A DNA stretch of 35,771 nt from Anoxybacillus sp. J5B_2022 (lineage in GTDB: Bacteria > Bacillota > Bacilli > Bacillales > Anoxybacillaceae). Positions 6,944-16,750 of the stretch are shown here, piece after piece; the first letter of the stretch is position 1; every line of letters begins with the position of its first letter. Where the stretch lies: positions 1 to 35,771 of the forward strand of contig NZ_JAPSMC010000029.1 of NCBI RefSeq assembly GCF_026847645.1, read 5' to 3'. The notes beneath the pieces are model-generated. The model was not told the origin of the DNA, made no database searches, and worked only from the letters and a program-made list of their open reading frames with translations. Both the position numbers and the translations under genes were made by a program.

Positions 6944-7957
6944 CTATTTCACTGCTTTCCCTTGCACAGAACGGGCAATCATCACCATTTCTTCTCGTGT
7001 CAACTCATTGGAAGCAATCATAAACTCAATCCCTTTGTACGTCCAAGTCAGCGAATGATCGGTCAATGCTCCGACCGCAAACCCTAAATCGATAGGTTCG
7101 CCGTTGACTAGTACAGCTGTATTAGATGCTGGAAGCACACGCGCTGTTTCTTGCACGAGCGTAAACGCTTTTTTCCCACCGAACGTCATAATCATCCGTT
7201 TTCCGTTTTCTGTCGCTACTTCTTTTTCGTCGATTTGTTCAACCCCTTCTGGTAAGTTGACTGGATACATCACTTCTGATGCCTCGTTTTTCGGTTTTGC
7301 CATCGTTGGAATTTCGAGACGAGCACCTGTCATATTTTTCGTCGTATCAAACGCATCTTTGTCAAATTTTTTATTAAATTCTACTTTGGAAAATTGAACG
7401 GTTAATAAGGCGTTCATATCGGTATCCATCACTTTAACAGATACTGGTGACAAGTCTTTTTTGCTTAATTTAATTTCTTGGCGTGGAATGATTTTGCTGT
7501 TTGGGTAGTTTGTTTTTGTTTCAAAGACGTAATAATCTTTTGTCGCTTTAAAGTTTGCTTTTTTGTCGCTTAAAATGTCTTTGATGAGCGATTCATACAA
7601 ATACGCTTGGCTACTGTTTTTAGGCCAATCGCTTTGGAAACGGAACGTTTTGTTCAACGCAGGGGTAATGACAAACACTCCCTCGTCGTTGCGTAAAATC
7701 ATTTGGCTTTGATCTTTTTCTGCGTTTTTCAAGCTTACACGGTAATACGCCGGCTCTTTATACCAAATCTCGACGTCATATACTTGCGGCTCTGTTCCCG
7801 TCTTCAGCGTCAGCTTCGCCTTCGCTTGATAGCTAGTAAGGTCGTTCACTTTTTCATCGAGTGCTTTGATGACATCGCCTTGTGATTTTGTCCCGCATCC
7901 AGCTAATGCGATAAGCAACATGATGCCTAACAATACGCGAAACAAGTTTTTCCTCAT
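6944..7957 (-). CDS. ydcC: LolA-like lipoprotein YdcC
   Basis: 337 residues. The N-terminus MRKNLFRVLLGIMLLIALAG is a lipoprotein signal ending in the lipobox ALAGC, so the mature protein should be anchored to the outer face of the membrane by lipid on Cys21. The body resembles LolA/RseB-like folds of the YdcC family (repeated strands such as YKEPAYYRVSLKN and DNEGVFV-like segments). YdcC is linked to sporulation in B. subtilis, but its molecular role is not known. AAAGGGG lies upstream of the ATG. It sits between acpS and alr as in B. subtilis. Confidence 0.88.
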   Translation of the reverse strand: MRKNLFRVLLGIMLLIALAGCGTKSQGDVIKALDEKVNDLTSYQAKAKLTLKTGTEPQVYDVEIWYKEPAYYRVSLKNAEKDQSQMILRNDEGVFVITPALNKTFRFQSDWPKNSSQAYLYESLIKDILSDKKANFKATKDYYVFETKTNYPNSKIIPRQEIKLSKKDLSPVSVKVMDTDMNALLTVQFSKVEFNKKFDKDAFDTTKNMTGARLEIPTMAKPKNEASEVMYPVNLPEGVEQIDEKEVATENGKRMIMTFGGKKAFTLVQETARVLPASNTAVLVNGEPIDLGFAVGALTDHSLTWTYKGIEFMIASNELTREEMVMIARSVQGKAVK

Positions 7958-8048
7958 GTTTTCAACCCCTTTGCCTCATATGAGCGTTAGGAGACGCGCT
8001 CCTTTTTTGCACTACCAATATATGAGACAGCTTGGGTGAATATGCAGA

Positions 8049-8405
8049 CTAGCATGACAAGCGTTCAATAATTACTTGGGCAACGGCATACTCACGGCTA
8101 TGGGAAATAGAAACATGCACCTGATGTTCGATGGACGATACAATAATCGGTTTCCCATACTCATCGTTTATCACTTCGATGTCTTGAAACGATACTTCTT
8201 TTCCGATTCCTGTCCCGAGTGCTTTCGCATAGGCCTCTTTTGCCGCAAACCTCCCAGCTAAAAATTCCACTTTTCGTCGTCCAGACAAGCGAGCAAATAG
8301 CGTTTTTTCCCGTTCCGTTAAAATGCGGGCAATAAATTTTTCCTGTTCAATGAATTTCTCGATTCGTGCTAATTCGATAATATCGATGCCGATTCCGACA
8401 ATCAT
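8049..8405 (-). CDS. acpS: Holo-[acyl-carrier-protein] synthase
   Basis: 118 residues, normal for AcpS. Asp8 in [14 protein letters not shown] and Glu in [15 protein letters not shown] are the metal-binding residues. It transfers 4'-phosphopantetheine from CoA to ACP for fatty acid synthesis. GGGAGGG lies 9 nt upstream of the ATG. It is divergent from the rhomboid gene with a 63-bp shared control region, and upstream of ydcC. Confidence 0.97.
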   Translation of the reverse strand: MIVGIGIDIIELARIEKFIEQEKFIARILTEREKTLFARLSGRRKVEFLAGRFAAKEAYAKALGTGIGKEVSFQDIEVINDEYGKPIIVSSIEHQVHVSISHSREYAVAQVIIERLSC

Positions 8406-8468
8406 ACACTTCTACCCTCCCTTTTTTTGCATATATTTGTATAACCAAGCTATCAAAGGAGCGATACG

Positions 8469-9059
8469 ATGTTTATTCGCACAGAATCACCGCTGACGTT
8501 TGTTCGCTCGTATCCAATCGTTTCTACCATCGTCGCGGTGCACATTCTCGCTTTTTTATTCACTACCATTCCCCATCCATTAGCCGATCGTTTTCTCGAT
8601 ACGTTCGTCGGGTTCAATGCCGCAATTGCTGAAGGAGAGTATTGGCGACTTGCGACTTCCCTTTTTTTGCATGTTCAATTCGGACATGTTGTCGCCAATT
8701 CCTTTTCCTTGTTGCTTTTTGGGCCAATGTTAGAAAAAATGATCGGAAAAAAGCTGTTTCTTGTAACCTATATGGGAAGCGGAATATTAGCGAATGTCGC
8801 CACCTTTTGTTTCGCTCCGATCATATATAGCCATCTCGGAGCTTCAGGGGCAATATTTGGGATATTAGGCGTTTACAGTTACCTCGCGCTTTTCCATCGG
8901 CAGTTGGTCAATCGTGAGGAGGCGCGAATTATCTTTAGTGCACTTGTCGCCGGGTTCGCCATGACGTTCACTTTCCCGCATATGAATACAATTGCGCACC
9001 TATTCGGTTTTTTCAGCGGAGCGATTTTAGCACCGTTTGTCGCCGTTCATCTGAACTGA
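8469..9059 (+). CDS. ydcA: Rhomboid-family intramembrane serine protease
   Basis: 196 residues, almost entirely membrane helices (six). The catalytic Ser is in GASGAIFG, and the partner His is in NTIAHLFGFFSG on the last helix. HVQFGHVVANSFSL carries the conserved His and Asn that form the oxyanion region. It should cleave membrane-spanning substrates; the substrate is unknown. AAAGGAG lies 7 nt before the ATG. The location next to acpS matches YdcA of B. subtilis. Confidence 0.93.
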   Translation: MFIRTESPLTFVRSYPIVSTIVAVHILAFLFTTIPHPLADRFLDTFVGFNAAIAEGEYWRLATSLFLHVQFGHVVANSFSLLLFGPMLEKMIGKKLFLVTYMGSGILANVATFCFAPIIYSHLGASGAIFGILGVYSYLALFHRQLVNREEARIIFSALVAGFAMTFTFPHMNTIAHLFGFFSGAILAPFVAVHLN

Positions 9060-9079
9060 CGCTCCTATAGAAAAATGGA

Positions 9080-9106
9080 AAAAACGATGCGAAACGCATC
9101 GTTTTT
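9080..9106. terminator. Bidirectional terminator between rhomboid gene and cshA
   Basis: Perfect 12-bp stem AAAAACGATGCG/CGCATCGTTTTT around an AAA loop, with A and T tracts on either side. It serves the convergent genes; its right end overlaps the cshA stop. Confidence 0.85.
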
Positions 9107-10520
9107 ATCGCGCTACGCGCCGTTTTTTCGGTTGACGGTTGCGAGCTGCTTCTGCCGATTGCCCGCTTTTCCGATTGACGCGCTTTTTCTCTTTTTTCGC
9201 CGGAAGCGGTGGTTCTTCCGTCAATTTCACTGGGGTTGTGTCCGGCTCTTTCGTTAACATCTTAATACATGCTGCGACAAGCGAAACAGAGTCATGTTCT
9301 TCCAATAGTTCTTCCGCTGCCCGTTTATAAAAGGATAAGTTTTCGGTTTCGACAATGGACAATAACTTTTCAATGGCAAGACGTTGTTGTCCTTCCAACG
9401 CTTCATCGAGCGTTGGCGGTTTCATCCGCTCCATTTTCCGCTTCGTCGTCCGTTCAATATTGTGCAGCTGACCAATTTCCCGTGGGGTAACAAACGTCAT
9501 CGCTACGCCAGTTTTTCCAGCCCGTCCTGTCCGGCCGATACGGTGAACGTAGCTTTCTGGGTCTTGTGGAATATCAAAATTATACACGTGCGTGACACCA
9601 GAAATATCTAGACCGCGCGCTGCTACATCGGTTGCAACTAAAATTTCAATCGACCCTTCTTTGAATTTACGGAGTACCGACAAGCGTTTCGCTTGGCTTA
9701 AATCGCCATGAATGCCTTCTGCGGCATATCCGCGCAAGTTGAGCGCCTCCGCCAGTTCATCGACGCGCCGTTTCGTTCGCCCGAACACAATTGCTAGTTC
9801 GGGTGCTTGAATATCAAGCAAGCGCGTTAAAATATCGAATTTTTTCTTTTCTTGTACTTCTAAGTAATATTGCTCAATGTTTGGAACGGTCATTTCTTTT
9901 GCTTTCACTTTGACAAGATGCGGATTGTTCATAAACCGCTCCGCGATGCGGCGAATCGGCTCTGGCATCGTCGCCGAGAAAAGCAGCGTTTGCCGTTCAG
10001 TCGGTACGTTGCTTAAAATCGCTTCGATATCTTCCACAAAGCCCATGTTGAGCATTTCGTCTGCTTCATCTAATACAACGGTGTGCACATGCTCTAACCG
10101 AAGTGTTTTTCGGTTAATGTGGTCAATAATCCGACCAGGCGTTCCGACGATAATGTGCGGTCGCTTTTTCAACGCCCGAATTTGCCGCTCAATATCTTGT
10201 CCGCCGTAGATCGGTAGCACACGCACCCGCTTGACAGCACCGATTTTATATAGTTCCTCTGATACTTGAATGGCTAGTTCGCGAGTCGGTGCCACAACAA
10301 GCCCTTGAACGACATCTTGCTTTGTGTCCACCTTTTCAACAAGCGGAATGCCAAATGCCGCTGTTTTCCCTGTTCCTGTTTGCGCCTGTCCGATCACGTC
10401 TTTATTTTGCAAGCTAAGCGGAATCGTTTCCGCTTGGATTGGAGTTGTTTCTTCAAACCCCATTCGGCTAATCGCCTTCATTACGTCATTGCTTAATCCT
10501 AATTCATGAAATGTTGTCAA
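9105..10520 (-). CDS. cshA: DEAD-box RNA helicase CshA
   Basis: 471 residues. Motifs in order: Q motif ([10 protein letters not shown]), Walker A (AQTGTGKTA), motif II DEAD (VLDEADEML), motif III SAT (LLFSATMP) and motif VI ([10 protein letters not shown]). The C-terminal tail is basic ([21 protein letters not shown]), as in CshA, where it aids RNA binding. CshA helps ribosome assembly and works with the RNA degradosome, especially in the cold. A strong promoter lies about 75 bp upstream. ydbS and ydbT, which sit beside cshA in B. subtilis, are absent here. Confidence 0.95.
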   Translation of the reverse strand: MTTFHELGLSNDVMKAISRMGFEETTPIQAETIPLSLQNKDVIGQAQTGTGKTAAFGIPLVEKVDTKQDVVQGLVVAPTRELAIQVSEELYKIGAVKRVRVLPIYGGQDIERQIRALKKRPHIIVGTPGRIIDHINRKTLRLEHVHTVVLDEADEMLNMGFVEDIEAILSNVPTERQTLLFSATMPEPIRRIAERFMNNPHLVKVKAKEMTVPNIEQYYLEVQEKKKFDILTRLLDIQAPELAIVFGRTKRRVDELAEALNLRGYAAEGIHGDLSQAKRLSVLRKFKEGSIEILVATDVAARGLDISGVTHVYNFDIPQDPESYVHRIGRTGRAGKTGVAMTFVTPREIGQLHNIERTTKRKMERMKPPTLDEALEGQQRLAIEKLLSIVETENLSFYKRAAEELLEEHDSVSLVAACIKMLTKEPDTTPVKLTEEPPLPAKKEKKRVNRKSGQSAEAARNRQPKKRRVAR

Positions 10521-10601
10521 TGTTATTCCTACTCCTTTTACTTACTGTTCAAAACCGTTCTGCCCACTATGGAAGAAAGGGCCTTGACATTATGTTTTTC
10601 T

Positions 10602-10630
10602 ATCATACCATTTCTATGCCTCGTTTGCAA
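10602..10630 (-). promoter_or_regulatory. cshA promoter
   Basis: Minus-strand TTGCAA (10625-10630), 17-bp spacer, TATGAT (10602-10607). It predicts a 5' leader of about 75 nt. Confidence 0.65.
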
Positions 10631-10642
10631 TAAATACCAACT

Positions 10643-11335
10643 TCAAAAATTTTCCTTCAAAAATGCTTCGACGTGACGAAATAATATTTGGCAATCTGGC
10701 TCGTGGCATACATGGTGACGGGAAGAAGGCAAAAACAGCAGCTGTTTTTCTTTAGAACCAATCGTTTCATATACATACTGAGCACTTTTTGGCGGCACAA
10801 TTCCGTCTTCCTCCCCTTGGGCAATCAGTACAGGAACTTGCACGAGCGGAAGACGAGGGCGGACTTCATTCACTAGCTTACGAAACTCCAACGTCGCTGT
10901 CCATGGCGTAGCAATCAGTTTCGCTTTATAACGGACAAATAGCGGATTTTCGTACAATTGCCGGCGGAAGCCGTCACGAATCATTCGCCGAATTTCTTTT
11001 AGCAGTTGCGGTAAGTTGACATAATAAAAAGCAGGGCTTAGCAACACAAGTTTCTCCACGGAGTATTTCGTCGCTAAATATGTAGCAATTACTCCCCCCA
11101 TCGAAAAGCCGATAACGTAAATCGTATCACACGTCTCCCTTAATTTTTGCATTTCTTCTTCTGCGGCATGAAGCCACTGATCATATGTAATCCCTTTTAG
11201 TTGCAACGTTTCGCCATGCCCAGGCAACGTTGGTGCTTCAATCGTCCAATCGGTCGTTTCTCGCAAATAAGCGGCAAGTGGTTCAATTTCATAAGGGCCG
11301 CCTGTAAATCCATGGATACATAAACAGCCAATCAT
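10643..11335 (-). CDS. Alpha/beta-hydrolase, monoacylglycerol lipase/carboxylesterase type
   Basis: 230 residues with the alpha/beta-hydrolase fold. The oxyanion segment IHGFTGGPYE comes near the N-terminus, the nucleophile Ser is in GFSMGG, the Asp in GEEDGIVPP and the His in SRHHVCHEPD. It resembles the small thermophilic carboxylesterases of Geobacillus (Est30 type) in layout. It probably hydrolyses carboxyl or monoacylglycerol esters; the natural substrate is unknown. It stands between cshA and murF with a REP-like repeat upstream. Confidence 0.85.
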   Translation of the reverse strand: MIGCLCIHGFTGGPYEIEPLAAYLRETTDWTIEAPTLPGHGETLQLKGITYDQWLHAAEEEMQKLRETCDTIYVIGFSMGGVIATYLATKYSVEKLVLLSPAFYYVNLPQLLKEIRRMIRDGFRRQLYENPLFVRYKAKLIATPWTATLEFRKLVNEVRPRLPLVQVPVLIAQGEEDGIVPPKSAQYVYETIGSKEKQLLFLPSSRHHVCHEPDCQILFRHVEAFLKENF

Positions 11336-11345
11336 TCCTCATCAC

Positions 11346-11442
11346 CTCTATAAGAAAAGCGCAAAGCGCCCGCCTATCGGCGAAGATCGCACAAGTCCCG
11401 CCGAGGAGGAAACGCCTCAAGCCGATGGCGCTTGAAGCTAGA
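11346..11442. repeat. REP-like hairpin repeat, single copy
   Basis: Begins with GAAAAGCG and ends with CTTGAAGCTAGACA, the same termini (in the opposite orientation) as the elements at 2369-2620. Internal self-complementary parts include AAGCGCC/GGCGCTT and GCCTATCGGC. It lies between the esterase gene and murF. Confidence 0.6.
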
Positions 11443-11485
11443 CAGTTCTCTACCCAATCGCAAACTTTTTTCTTTCCTTATAAAA

Positions 11486-11506
11486 AAGAAGGGGATTCCC
11501 CTTCTT
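11486..11506 (-). terminator. Terminator of murF
   Basis: Stem AAGAAGGGG/CCCCTTCTT with a 3-nt loop and a T run on the minus strand; it overlaps the murF stop codon. Confidence 0.85.
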
Positions 11507-12881
11507 ATTGTAGCGCACGGATGATTTCTTCGAGCTTCATTCCTCGAGATCCTTTGAATAAAACGACATCTTTTTCCGTTACGAGCAAACGCAAGTCGGT
11601 TGCTAATGCTTGTTTATCATCGTACGCTCTCACTCGTCCGTGTGGAAAAGCTGGCTGAGCAGCAAGAGCTATTTCACGCGCAAGCTTTCCGTACGTCCAT
11701 ACGTAATCGACGTTTTCTGGGGTGAGCATTTCTCCGATTTGCCGATGGAATTCCACTTCTTGCTCCCCAAGTTCTAGCATATCCCCTAATACAGCGATTT
11801 TTTTCTCGTAGCCTGTCAGCTCAAACAGCAACTGTAACGCTGCTTTCATCGATGTCGGGCTGGCGTTGTATGCGTCGTTAATAATGGTTACGCCATTTGC
11901 TCCTTTTTCTAATTCCGTGCGCATGCGCGTCATTTGTAGCGTTGCAAGTGCCTTTTGAATCGTTTCCCACTCAATGCCAAAAATGCGCGCAACAGCAATT
12001 GCTGCTAATGCGTTTTGCACGTGATGTTTTCCTAAAATCGGAAGCTGAAAGGCTATTTCTCGTGCCGCATTCACTGTAAACGTTGTTCCTTCCGCTGTTA
12101 AAGAAATCGAAAGCGGATAGTAGTTGTTTTCTTCTGTCTGTCCAAACGTAATCGTGTGACAGACAGGGGAAAGCTGTTCTATTTTTGTTCGTAACAGCGG
12201 TTCATCACCGTAATAAACAAACACACCGTCTTTTTGTAATCCAGAAAGAATTTCGAGTTTCGCTCGCGCAATACCTTCGCGTGACCCTAGCTCTTGCAAA
12301 TGCGATTCCCCGATATTCGTAATGACTGCGACATCAGGCGCTGCGATGTGCGATAACCGCTCGATTTCACCAAAGCCGCTCATTCCCATCTCGACAACCG
12401 CTATTTCCGTATCTTCTTCTAAGCGAAGTAGTGTCAGCGGCAATCCAATATGGTTATTAAGGTTTCCCTCTGTTTTTTGCGTGTTGTATGTCGTTGCTAA
12501 GAGCGAAAATACCATATCTTTTGTTGTCGTTTTGCCATTGCTTCCGGTAATACCAATCACTTTCACCGATAGCTGCTTTCGGTAGCGGTGGGCTAGTCGT
12601 TGCAATGCTTGCAATGTGTCATCGACCATAATGAGCGGAACATTCGCCGGCGGGTTCTCCTCTCCCTCTGACCATAACACCGCACTAGCTCCTTTCGCAA
12701 ACGCTTCTTCGACAAACGCATGGCCGTTAAATGTTGCTCCCTTTAACGGAATATATAAGTTTCCTCGTTCTATCGTTCGCGTGTCGGTAGAAACCCCTGT
12801 AATCATCACGTCGTAAAACGATTCATGAAGTCCAAAGCCGTCCACCATATCTTGAATCGTACGTAATGTCTTTGTTATCAT
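11505..12881 (-). CDS. murF: UDP-MurNAc-tripeptide:D-Ala-D-Ala ligase
   Basis: 458 residues, typical for MurF. ATP-binding loop GITGSNGKTTTKD, then Mur-ligase motifs VVEMGMSGFGEI and NAYNASPTSMKAAL. It adds D-Ala-D-Ala to UDP-MurNAc-tripeptide in the cytoplasm, using the product of the adjacent ddl gene. The gene starts 11 bp after ddl and ends in a strong terminator, so ddl-murF is a two-gene operon. Confidence 0.97.
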   Translation of the reverse strand: MITKTLRTIQDMVDGFGLHESFYDVMITGVSTDTRTIERGNLYIPLKGATFNGHAFVEEAFAKGASAVLWSEGEENPPANVPLIMVDDTLQALQRLAHRYRKQLSVKVIGITGSNGKTTTKDMVFSLLATTYNTQKTEGNLNNHIGLPLTLLRLEEDTEIAVVEMGMSGFGEIERLSHIAAPDVAVITNIGESHLQELGSREGIARAKLEILSGLQKDGVFVYYGDEPLLRTKIEQLSPVCHTITFGQTEENNYYPLSISLTAEGTTFTVNAAREIAFQLPILGKHHVQNALAAIAVARIFGIEWETIQKALATLQMTRMRTELEKGANGVTIINDAYNASPTSMKAALQLLFELTGYEKKIAVLGDMLELGEQEVEFHRQIGEMLTPENVDYVWTYGKLAREIALAAQPAFPHGRVRAYDDKQALATDLRLLVTEKDVVLFKGSRGMKLEEIIRALQ

Positions 12882-12892
12882 CGTTTCACCTT

Positions 12893-13981
12893 CTAAAACG
12901 TATATGTGATCGTTTGTTTTTCTTGATGGCGCTCGAGCGCAAGCTGTACAAGTTTCTCGATCAGTTCTGGATAAGAAACGCCGCTATGCTTCCAAAGCAG
13001 AGGGAACATACTAAATGGTGTGAAGCCCGGCATCGTATTCACTTCGTTAATGTAAACAACCCCGTCTTTCGTTAAGAAAAAGTCGGCTCGCACTAATCCA
13101 GACAGATCAAGCGCTTTAAATGCCGCAATCGCCATTTGCTGAATCGTTTTGTACTCCTCATCGGTAATATCTGCTGGAATAATCAGTTCTGTATTGCCGT
13201 CTTCATATTTTGCTTCATAATCATAAAACTCTTTCTTTGGAACAATTTCCCCGACGACAGAACAAACCGGCTCGTCATTTCCGATGACGCCAATTTCGAC
13301 TTCCCTGCCGACAATTGCTTCTTCCACAATCACTTTTCGATCATAACGAAATGCGTCCATAAATGCCTGCTTCAGCTCTTCGCGTTTTTTGCATTTACTA
13401 ATCCCAACGCTTGATCCAGCGTTCGCCGGCTTGACGAAGCAAGGATAGCCAAGTTCACTTTCCACTTTGTCATAAGCAGCTTCTTCGTTATGTTGCCATT
13501 CTTTTTTCAAAAAAGAAACGTATTTTGCTTGGCGAAGTCCCGCTTGGGCAAATAAATTTTTCATAATGACTTTATCCATTCCTGCTGCCGAAGCGAGCAC
13601 ACCGTTTCCGACATACGGGATGTTTAACAATTCCAATAACCCTTGCACTGTACCGTCTTCCCCGTTTGGTCCGTGCAATAGCGGAAAAATGACGTCAATC
13701 GTGTCTTCTGTCTGTCCATTCGTTTCTTCCGCTGTCGGAGCTTGATTTAAAGCTACCGGCAAAATCGCTCTCACGTTCGGTGTCATTTGCAACTCTTTCA
13801 CATCTTGCACGCTGCTTGTTAGCTTTTCTCCTTTGACCCATTGTCCTTCAGTTGTAATGTAAATCGGCACGACATCAAATTTTGTTTTGTCAATGGCGTT
13901 CATTACCGCCATCGCCGTTTGCAGTGACACTTTATGTTCAGGCGATTTTCCGCCATACAAAACCCCTATTCTCGTCTTCAC
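12893..13981 (-). CDS. ddl: D-alanine--D-alanine ligase
   Basis: The GTG start at 13981 has GGAGG about 8 nt upstream and gives a 362-residue protein ([20 protein letters not shown]); an upstream ATG at 14011 would add ten residues with no site. ATP-grasp family, with EHKVS at the N-terminal substrate site, [13 protein letters not shown], and the metal-binding end [14 protein letters not shown]. It joins two D-alanines made by Alr for MurF to use. Confidence 0.96.
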   Translation of the reverse strand: MKTRIGVLYGGKSPEHKVSLQTAMAVMNAIDKTKFDVVPIYITTEGQWVKGEKLTSSVQDVKELQMTPNVRAILPVALNQAPTAEETNGQTEDTIDVIFPLLHGPNGEDGTVQGLLELLNIPYVGNGVLASAAGMDKVIMKNLFAQAGLRQAKYVSFLKKEWQHNEEAAYDKVESELGYPCFVKPANAGSSVGISKCKKREELKQAFMDAFRYDRKVIVEEAIVGREVEIGVIGNDEPVCSVVGEIVPKKEFYDYEAKYEDGNTELIIPADITDEEYKTIQQMAIAAFKALDLSGLVRADFFLTKDGVVYINEVNTMPGFTPFSMFPLLWKHSGVSYPELIEKLVQLALERHQEKQTITYTF

Positions 13982-14061
13982 TAGAAATCCTCCTCTTCTT
14001 TTTTCCACCATTTTATTGTACCACGTTTCTCCTGCCGCCGTATGATACTTTTATATGACGG

Positions 14062-14086
14062 ATGAAGGTTGTTTCGCAACTTTCAT
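14062..14086. other. Perfect 10-bp hairpin upstream of ddl
   Basis: ATGAAGGTTG and CAACTTTCAT flank a 5-nt TTTCG loop; one pair is G-T. No T run follows on the minus strand, so it is not an ordinary terminator. A weak ddl promoter (TTGCGA, 18 bp, TATAAA on the minus strand) overlaps it. Confidence 0.4.
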
Positions 14087-14094
14087 ACAGGAAA

Positions 14095-14124
14095 ACACCG
14101 CCCAACAAGTTCGTTAGACGGTGT
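14095..14124 (-). terminator. Terminator of the deacetylase-DedA-glycosyltransferase operon
   Basis: Stem ACACCG/CGGTGT extended by AAC/GTT inside, followed by TTTTCC on the minus strand, directly after the glycosyltransferase stop. Confidence 0.75.
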
Positions 14125-14125
14125 G

Positions 14126-15265
14126 CTAATGCGACAATACGTGCGTTTCGCTATGTTGCCATACAATTTGTTGAAGCGCCTCTTGAGCCGTTTGTTCGAT
14201 TTGCGCAAAATATTCGGCAACCCGCCGAAAAAAACGGCTTCGTTCCATATCATCATGCAACACATGCCAAATTTTCTGTTCATAATGGCGTAGTCCGCTC
14301 AAATTATAAATAAGCCCTCGTTCTTCTAAATAACGTAAATTAATTTGTTCCTGTCCCGGTAAATAGCTGATTGTAAATATCGGAAGTCGTTTATGCAATG
14401 CTTCACTTATAGTAACTCCACCCGGTTTCGTAATAATTGCATCAACTTCTTCATACAAACGGTTCATCTCGTCAATGCTCGCTATATAAGGAAGCGGACG
14501 AATATGCGGCTGTTTCCAACGCAAAATTTCTTCATACAACGCCCGATTATGCCCACATAACACCGAATAGCGGAATTGGTGCGTTCCGTTCATTTTTCGG
14601 AAGAAATCCGAAATATTCCCTAGCCCTTGGTTGCCACCGGCGATTAATAAATGCAGGCGCTGCTTACTTCCTCTACTTCCGCTTTTGCGAGTCATAAACG
14701 TTTCATGTACCGGAATACCGGTCACAATGACTTGTTCTTTGGTGATTTTGTACTTTTTTATTAGCTCTTCCTTCGCTTCTTGATGTGGAACAAAGTGATA
14801 ATCAATCCCTTTTTTTCCCCAAACGCCGTTCATAAAAAAGTCGGTATATACATTAATGATGGGCGTTGTTAGCCACTTTTTTCGTTTTAACCGCTGCAAA
14901 ATCCGCGATGGAAACGAATGTGTACAAATAATAAGCTGCGGCTTTTCCGCTTCGATGAGCCGTTTCATTTTATGTTCAAAATACGGCAACCATGGCTCCA
15001 GGTGCATCCAGTCCATTTTTGGAACATCTCGATACATGAGCATTTTGTAAATATGATGATAGGAGGCTGGGTGAGAGCGAATCCAACGCAAATATACGTC
15101 TGATACGAACTTTTCAATATATTCATTACAGTAGCTTAAAAAATCAAGCTTTTGGCAATGCACAAACGGAAATTTCGTTTGTAAAAAATCAATGAGTGCA
15201 TCGGCTACTTTATGGTGTCCTGAACTCATTTGAAACAATGGCAATACAAGAACTTTCATCATCAC
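14126..15265 (-). CDS. MGDG synthase-family glycosyltransferase (diacylglycerol glucosyltransferase-like)
   Basis: 379 residues, GT28-like. The N-terminal half holds LPLFQMSSGHHKVADAL, the SGH signature of MGDG synthase and UgtP-type enzymes; the C-terminal half has the nucleotide-sugar site IAGGNQG and KPGGVTISEAL. The family adds sugars to diacylglycerol to make membrane glycolipids. Acceptor and sugar cannot be told from sequence. GGGAG lies 8 nt upstream. It ends an operon with a deacetylase and a DedA protein, suggesting a joint role in envelope lipid or polymer metabolism. Confidence 0.82.
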   Translation of the reverse strand: MMMKVLVLPLFQMSSGHHKVADALIDFLQTKFPFVHCQKLDFLSYCNEYIEKFVSDVYLRWIRSHPASYHHIYKMLMYRDVPKMDWMHLEPWLPYFEHKMKRLIEAEKPQLIICTHSFPSRILQRLKRKKWLTTPIINVYTDFFMNGVWGKKGIDYHFVPHQEAKEELIKKYKITKEQVIVTGIPVHETFMTRKSGSRGSKQRLHLLIAGGNQGLGNISDFFRKMNGTHQFRYSVLCGHNRALYEEILRWKQPHIRPLPYIASIDEMNRLYEEVDAIITKPGGVTISEALHKRLPIFTISYLPGQEQINLRYLEERGLIYNLSGLRHYEQKIWHVLHDDMERSRFFRRVAEYFAQIEQTAQEALQQIVWQHSETHVLSH

Positions 15266-15276
15266 GATAGCTCCCT

Positions 15277-15873
15277 TTAATTTTCAAATTGCTTTTTGCC
15301 AACCAGTTGCTTAATCCATACCGCCACAAGAAAAAGAAGAAACAGCGCCGCTCCAATAAGCGGAACCGATGCAATAGGAATATCTAGATGCTGGCTTAAA
15401 AACATTCCGATGAACGTAATCGGCACAATCCATAATACAGCACCTATCGAAGCAAGTAGCAAAAACAAGCGGAACGGAAAGCGAATCACCCCTGCCATGT
15501 ACGGAGAAATTTGCCTTACCCCTGGAAGATAAAACCCAAAGAGCACAAACCATTTTCCGTATTTGTGAAACAAGCTGCTCGCCCGTTCCCACTTTTCTTC
15601 CTTGATTCCTACATACTTTCCGTATTTTTTCATAAACGGATGACCAAGAAACCTCCCCATTCCATAGCCTGTCATCATTCCTATTGTAGCACCGAGCCAG
15701 CTGACAAGAAAACAATTTGCCCACGCTAGTTGGTCATGAGAGATTAACATCCCGAGAAAAACCAACAAGCTCTCTTCTGGTGCCGGGACGCCGATAATTC
15801 CAAAAAAAAGAAAAAGAAAAATAATCCCATATCCGTACGATTGTATATATGACAAAACAGTCGAAATATCCAT
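15277..15873 (-). CDS. DedA-family membrane protein
   Basis: 198 residues with about five hydrophobic helices. The DedA/SNARE-associated signature is present: PGEES-like PAPEESLLVFLG, GYGMGRFLG, and FGFYLPGVRQISPYMAG with the conserved Arg. DedA-family proteins include flippases for undecaprenyl phosphate and phosphatidylethanolamine. The assignment to a given lipid is not possible here. It is 8 bp downstream of the deacetylase gene and 11 bp upstream of the glycosyltransferase gene. Confidence 0.9.
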   Translation of the reverse strand: MDISTVLSYIQSYGYGIIFLFLFFGIIGVPAPEESLLVFLGMLISHDQLAWANCFLVSWLGATIGMMTGYGMGRFLGHPFMKKYGKYVGIKEEKWERASSLFHKYGKWFVLFGFYLPGVRQISPYMAGVIRFPFRLFLLLASIGAVLWIVPITFIGMFLSQHLDIPIASVPLIGAALFLLFLVAVWIKQLVGKKQFEN

Positions 15874-15881
15874 ACGTCCCC

Positions 15882-16613
15882 CTAAATCGCTTGAGTTTGT
15901 TTCTTAGTTTGTGCAGCCATCATTTCACTAATCGTCATCCATTGTACGTTTTTCGCTGCTTCGTCTTCGAAAAGTTGTTGCAGCGCTTGAATCATATGTT
16001 CTGGCGCTTTTTTGTCAGCTCCAAGCGTCTCACCGCTATCATGAAGAACGATAATCGCCCCGTCTTTCAGGCTCTTTTTTAATCGCCGGACAAGCGTTGC
16101 AACTCCTAGTCTCTCTCTCCAGTCTCCGAGGATGGCTGTCCACATCACTGTTACATATTTCTTTTGCACCGTCCACGTACACAAATTAAAGTGTCCCCAA
16201 GGTGGTCGGTAGTAAATCGGGCGTTTGCCAGTAATTTGTTCGATCACATCTGCCGATTTTTGCAATCCTCGTTGTAAAAACGGAGGGAATAAAAACCAAT
16301 TGCTTGTATGTCGATAGTTATGCAGTCCGATATCGTGTCCTTCTTCATTAATACGTCTTACAAGCTGAGGGTACTTTTCTGCCTTCGCGCCAACAAGAAA
16401 AAAAGTCGCTTTGATTTCGTGTTTTTTTAACAGATCAAGCAGCTGAGGAGTGTAATACGGGTCAGGCCCGTCATCAAACGTTAAAGCAACGGCTTTGGCT
16501 ACGTTCCCTTTTTGATAAATGCCTACCCCTGTTTTACGGATCACAACTGTAGGAATGATTCCATATACGATAACGACACATAAAAAAAGCGCAAGCCAAC
16601 TCACTCCATGCAC
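15882..16613 (-). CDS. Polysaccharide deacetylase (NodB domain), membrane anchored
   Basis: 243 residues. One N-terminal hydrophobic segment (WLALFLCVVIVYGIIPTVVI) anchors or exports it. The NodB domain has motif 1 TFDDGPD (catalytic and metal Asp), motif 2 HNYRHTS (two metal His), motif 3 RPPWGHFN and a late motif VLHDSG with His. It should de-N-acetylate a cell-wall or exopolysaccharide. It is first in the operon with DedA and the glycosyltransferase, and divergent from the MurG paralogue. Confidence 0.88.
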   Translation of the reverse strand: MHGVSWLALFLCVVIVYGIIPTVVIRKTGVGIYQKGNVAKAVALTFDDGPDPYYTPQLLDLLKKHEIKATFFLVGAKAEKYPQLVRRINEEGHDIGLHNYRHTSNWFLFPPFLQRGLQKSADVIEQITGKRPIYYRPPWGHFNLCTWTVQKKYVTVMWTAILGDWRERLGVATLVRRLKKSLKDGAIIVLHDSGETLGADKKAPEHMIQALQQLFEDEAAKNVQWMTISEMMAAQTKKQTQAI

Positions 16614-16662
16614 CTCTTCTTTCTATATACTCATCATTTCGACACACTTCTAAGTTATTCCT

Positions 16663-16671
16663 TGCTATAAT
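16663..16671 (+). promoter_or_regulatory. Extended -10 element upstream of murG-like gene
   Basis: TGCTATAAT fits an extended -10 (TGNTATAAT), 80 bp before the start codon. No good -35 is seen, which extended -10 promoters can tolerate. Confidence 0.45.
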
Positions 16672-16750
16672 ACAATACGGAACGAGGAAAGAAAAGATTC
16701 AAACAACTTGACGATTCGTACTATAATCGATAAAAAGACAGGTGATCACA

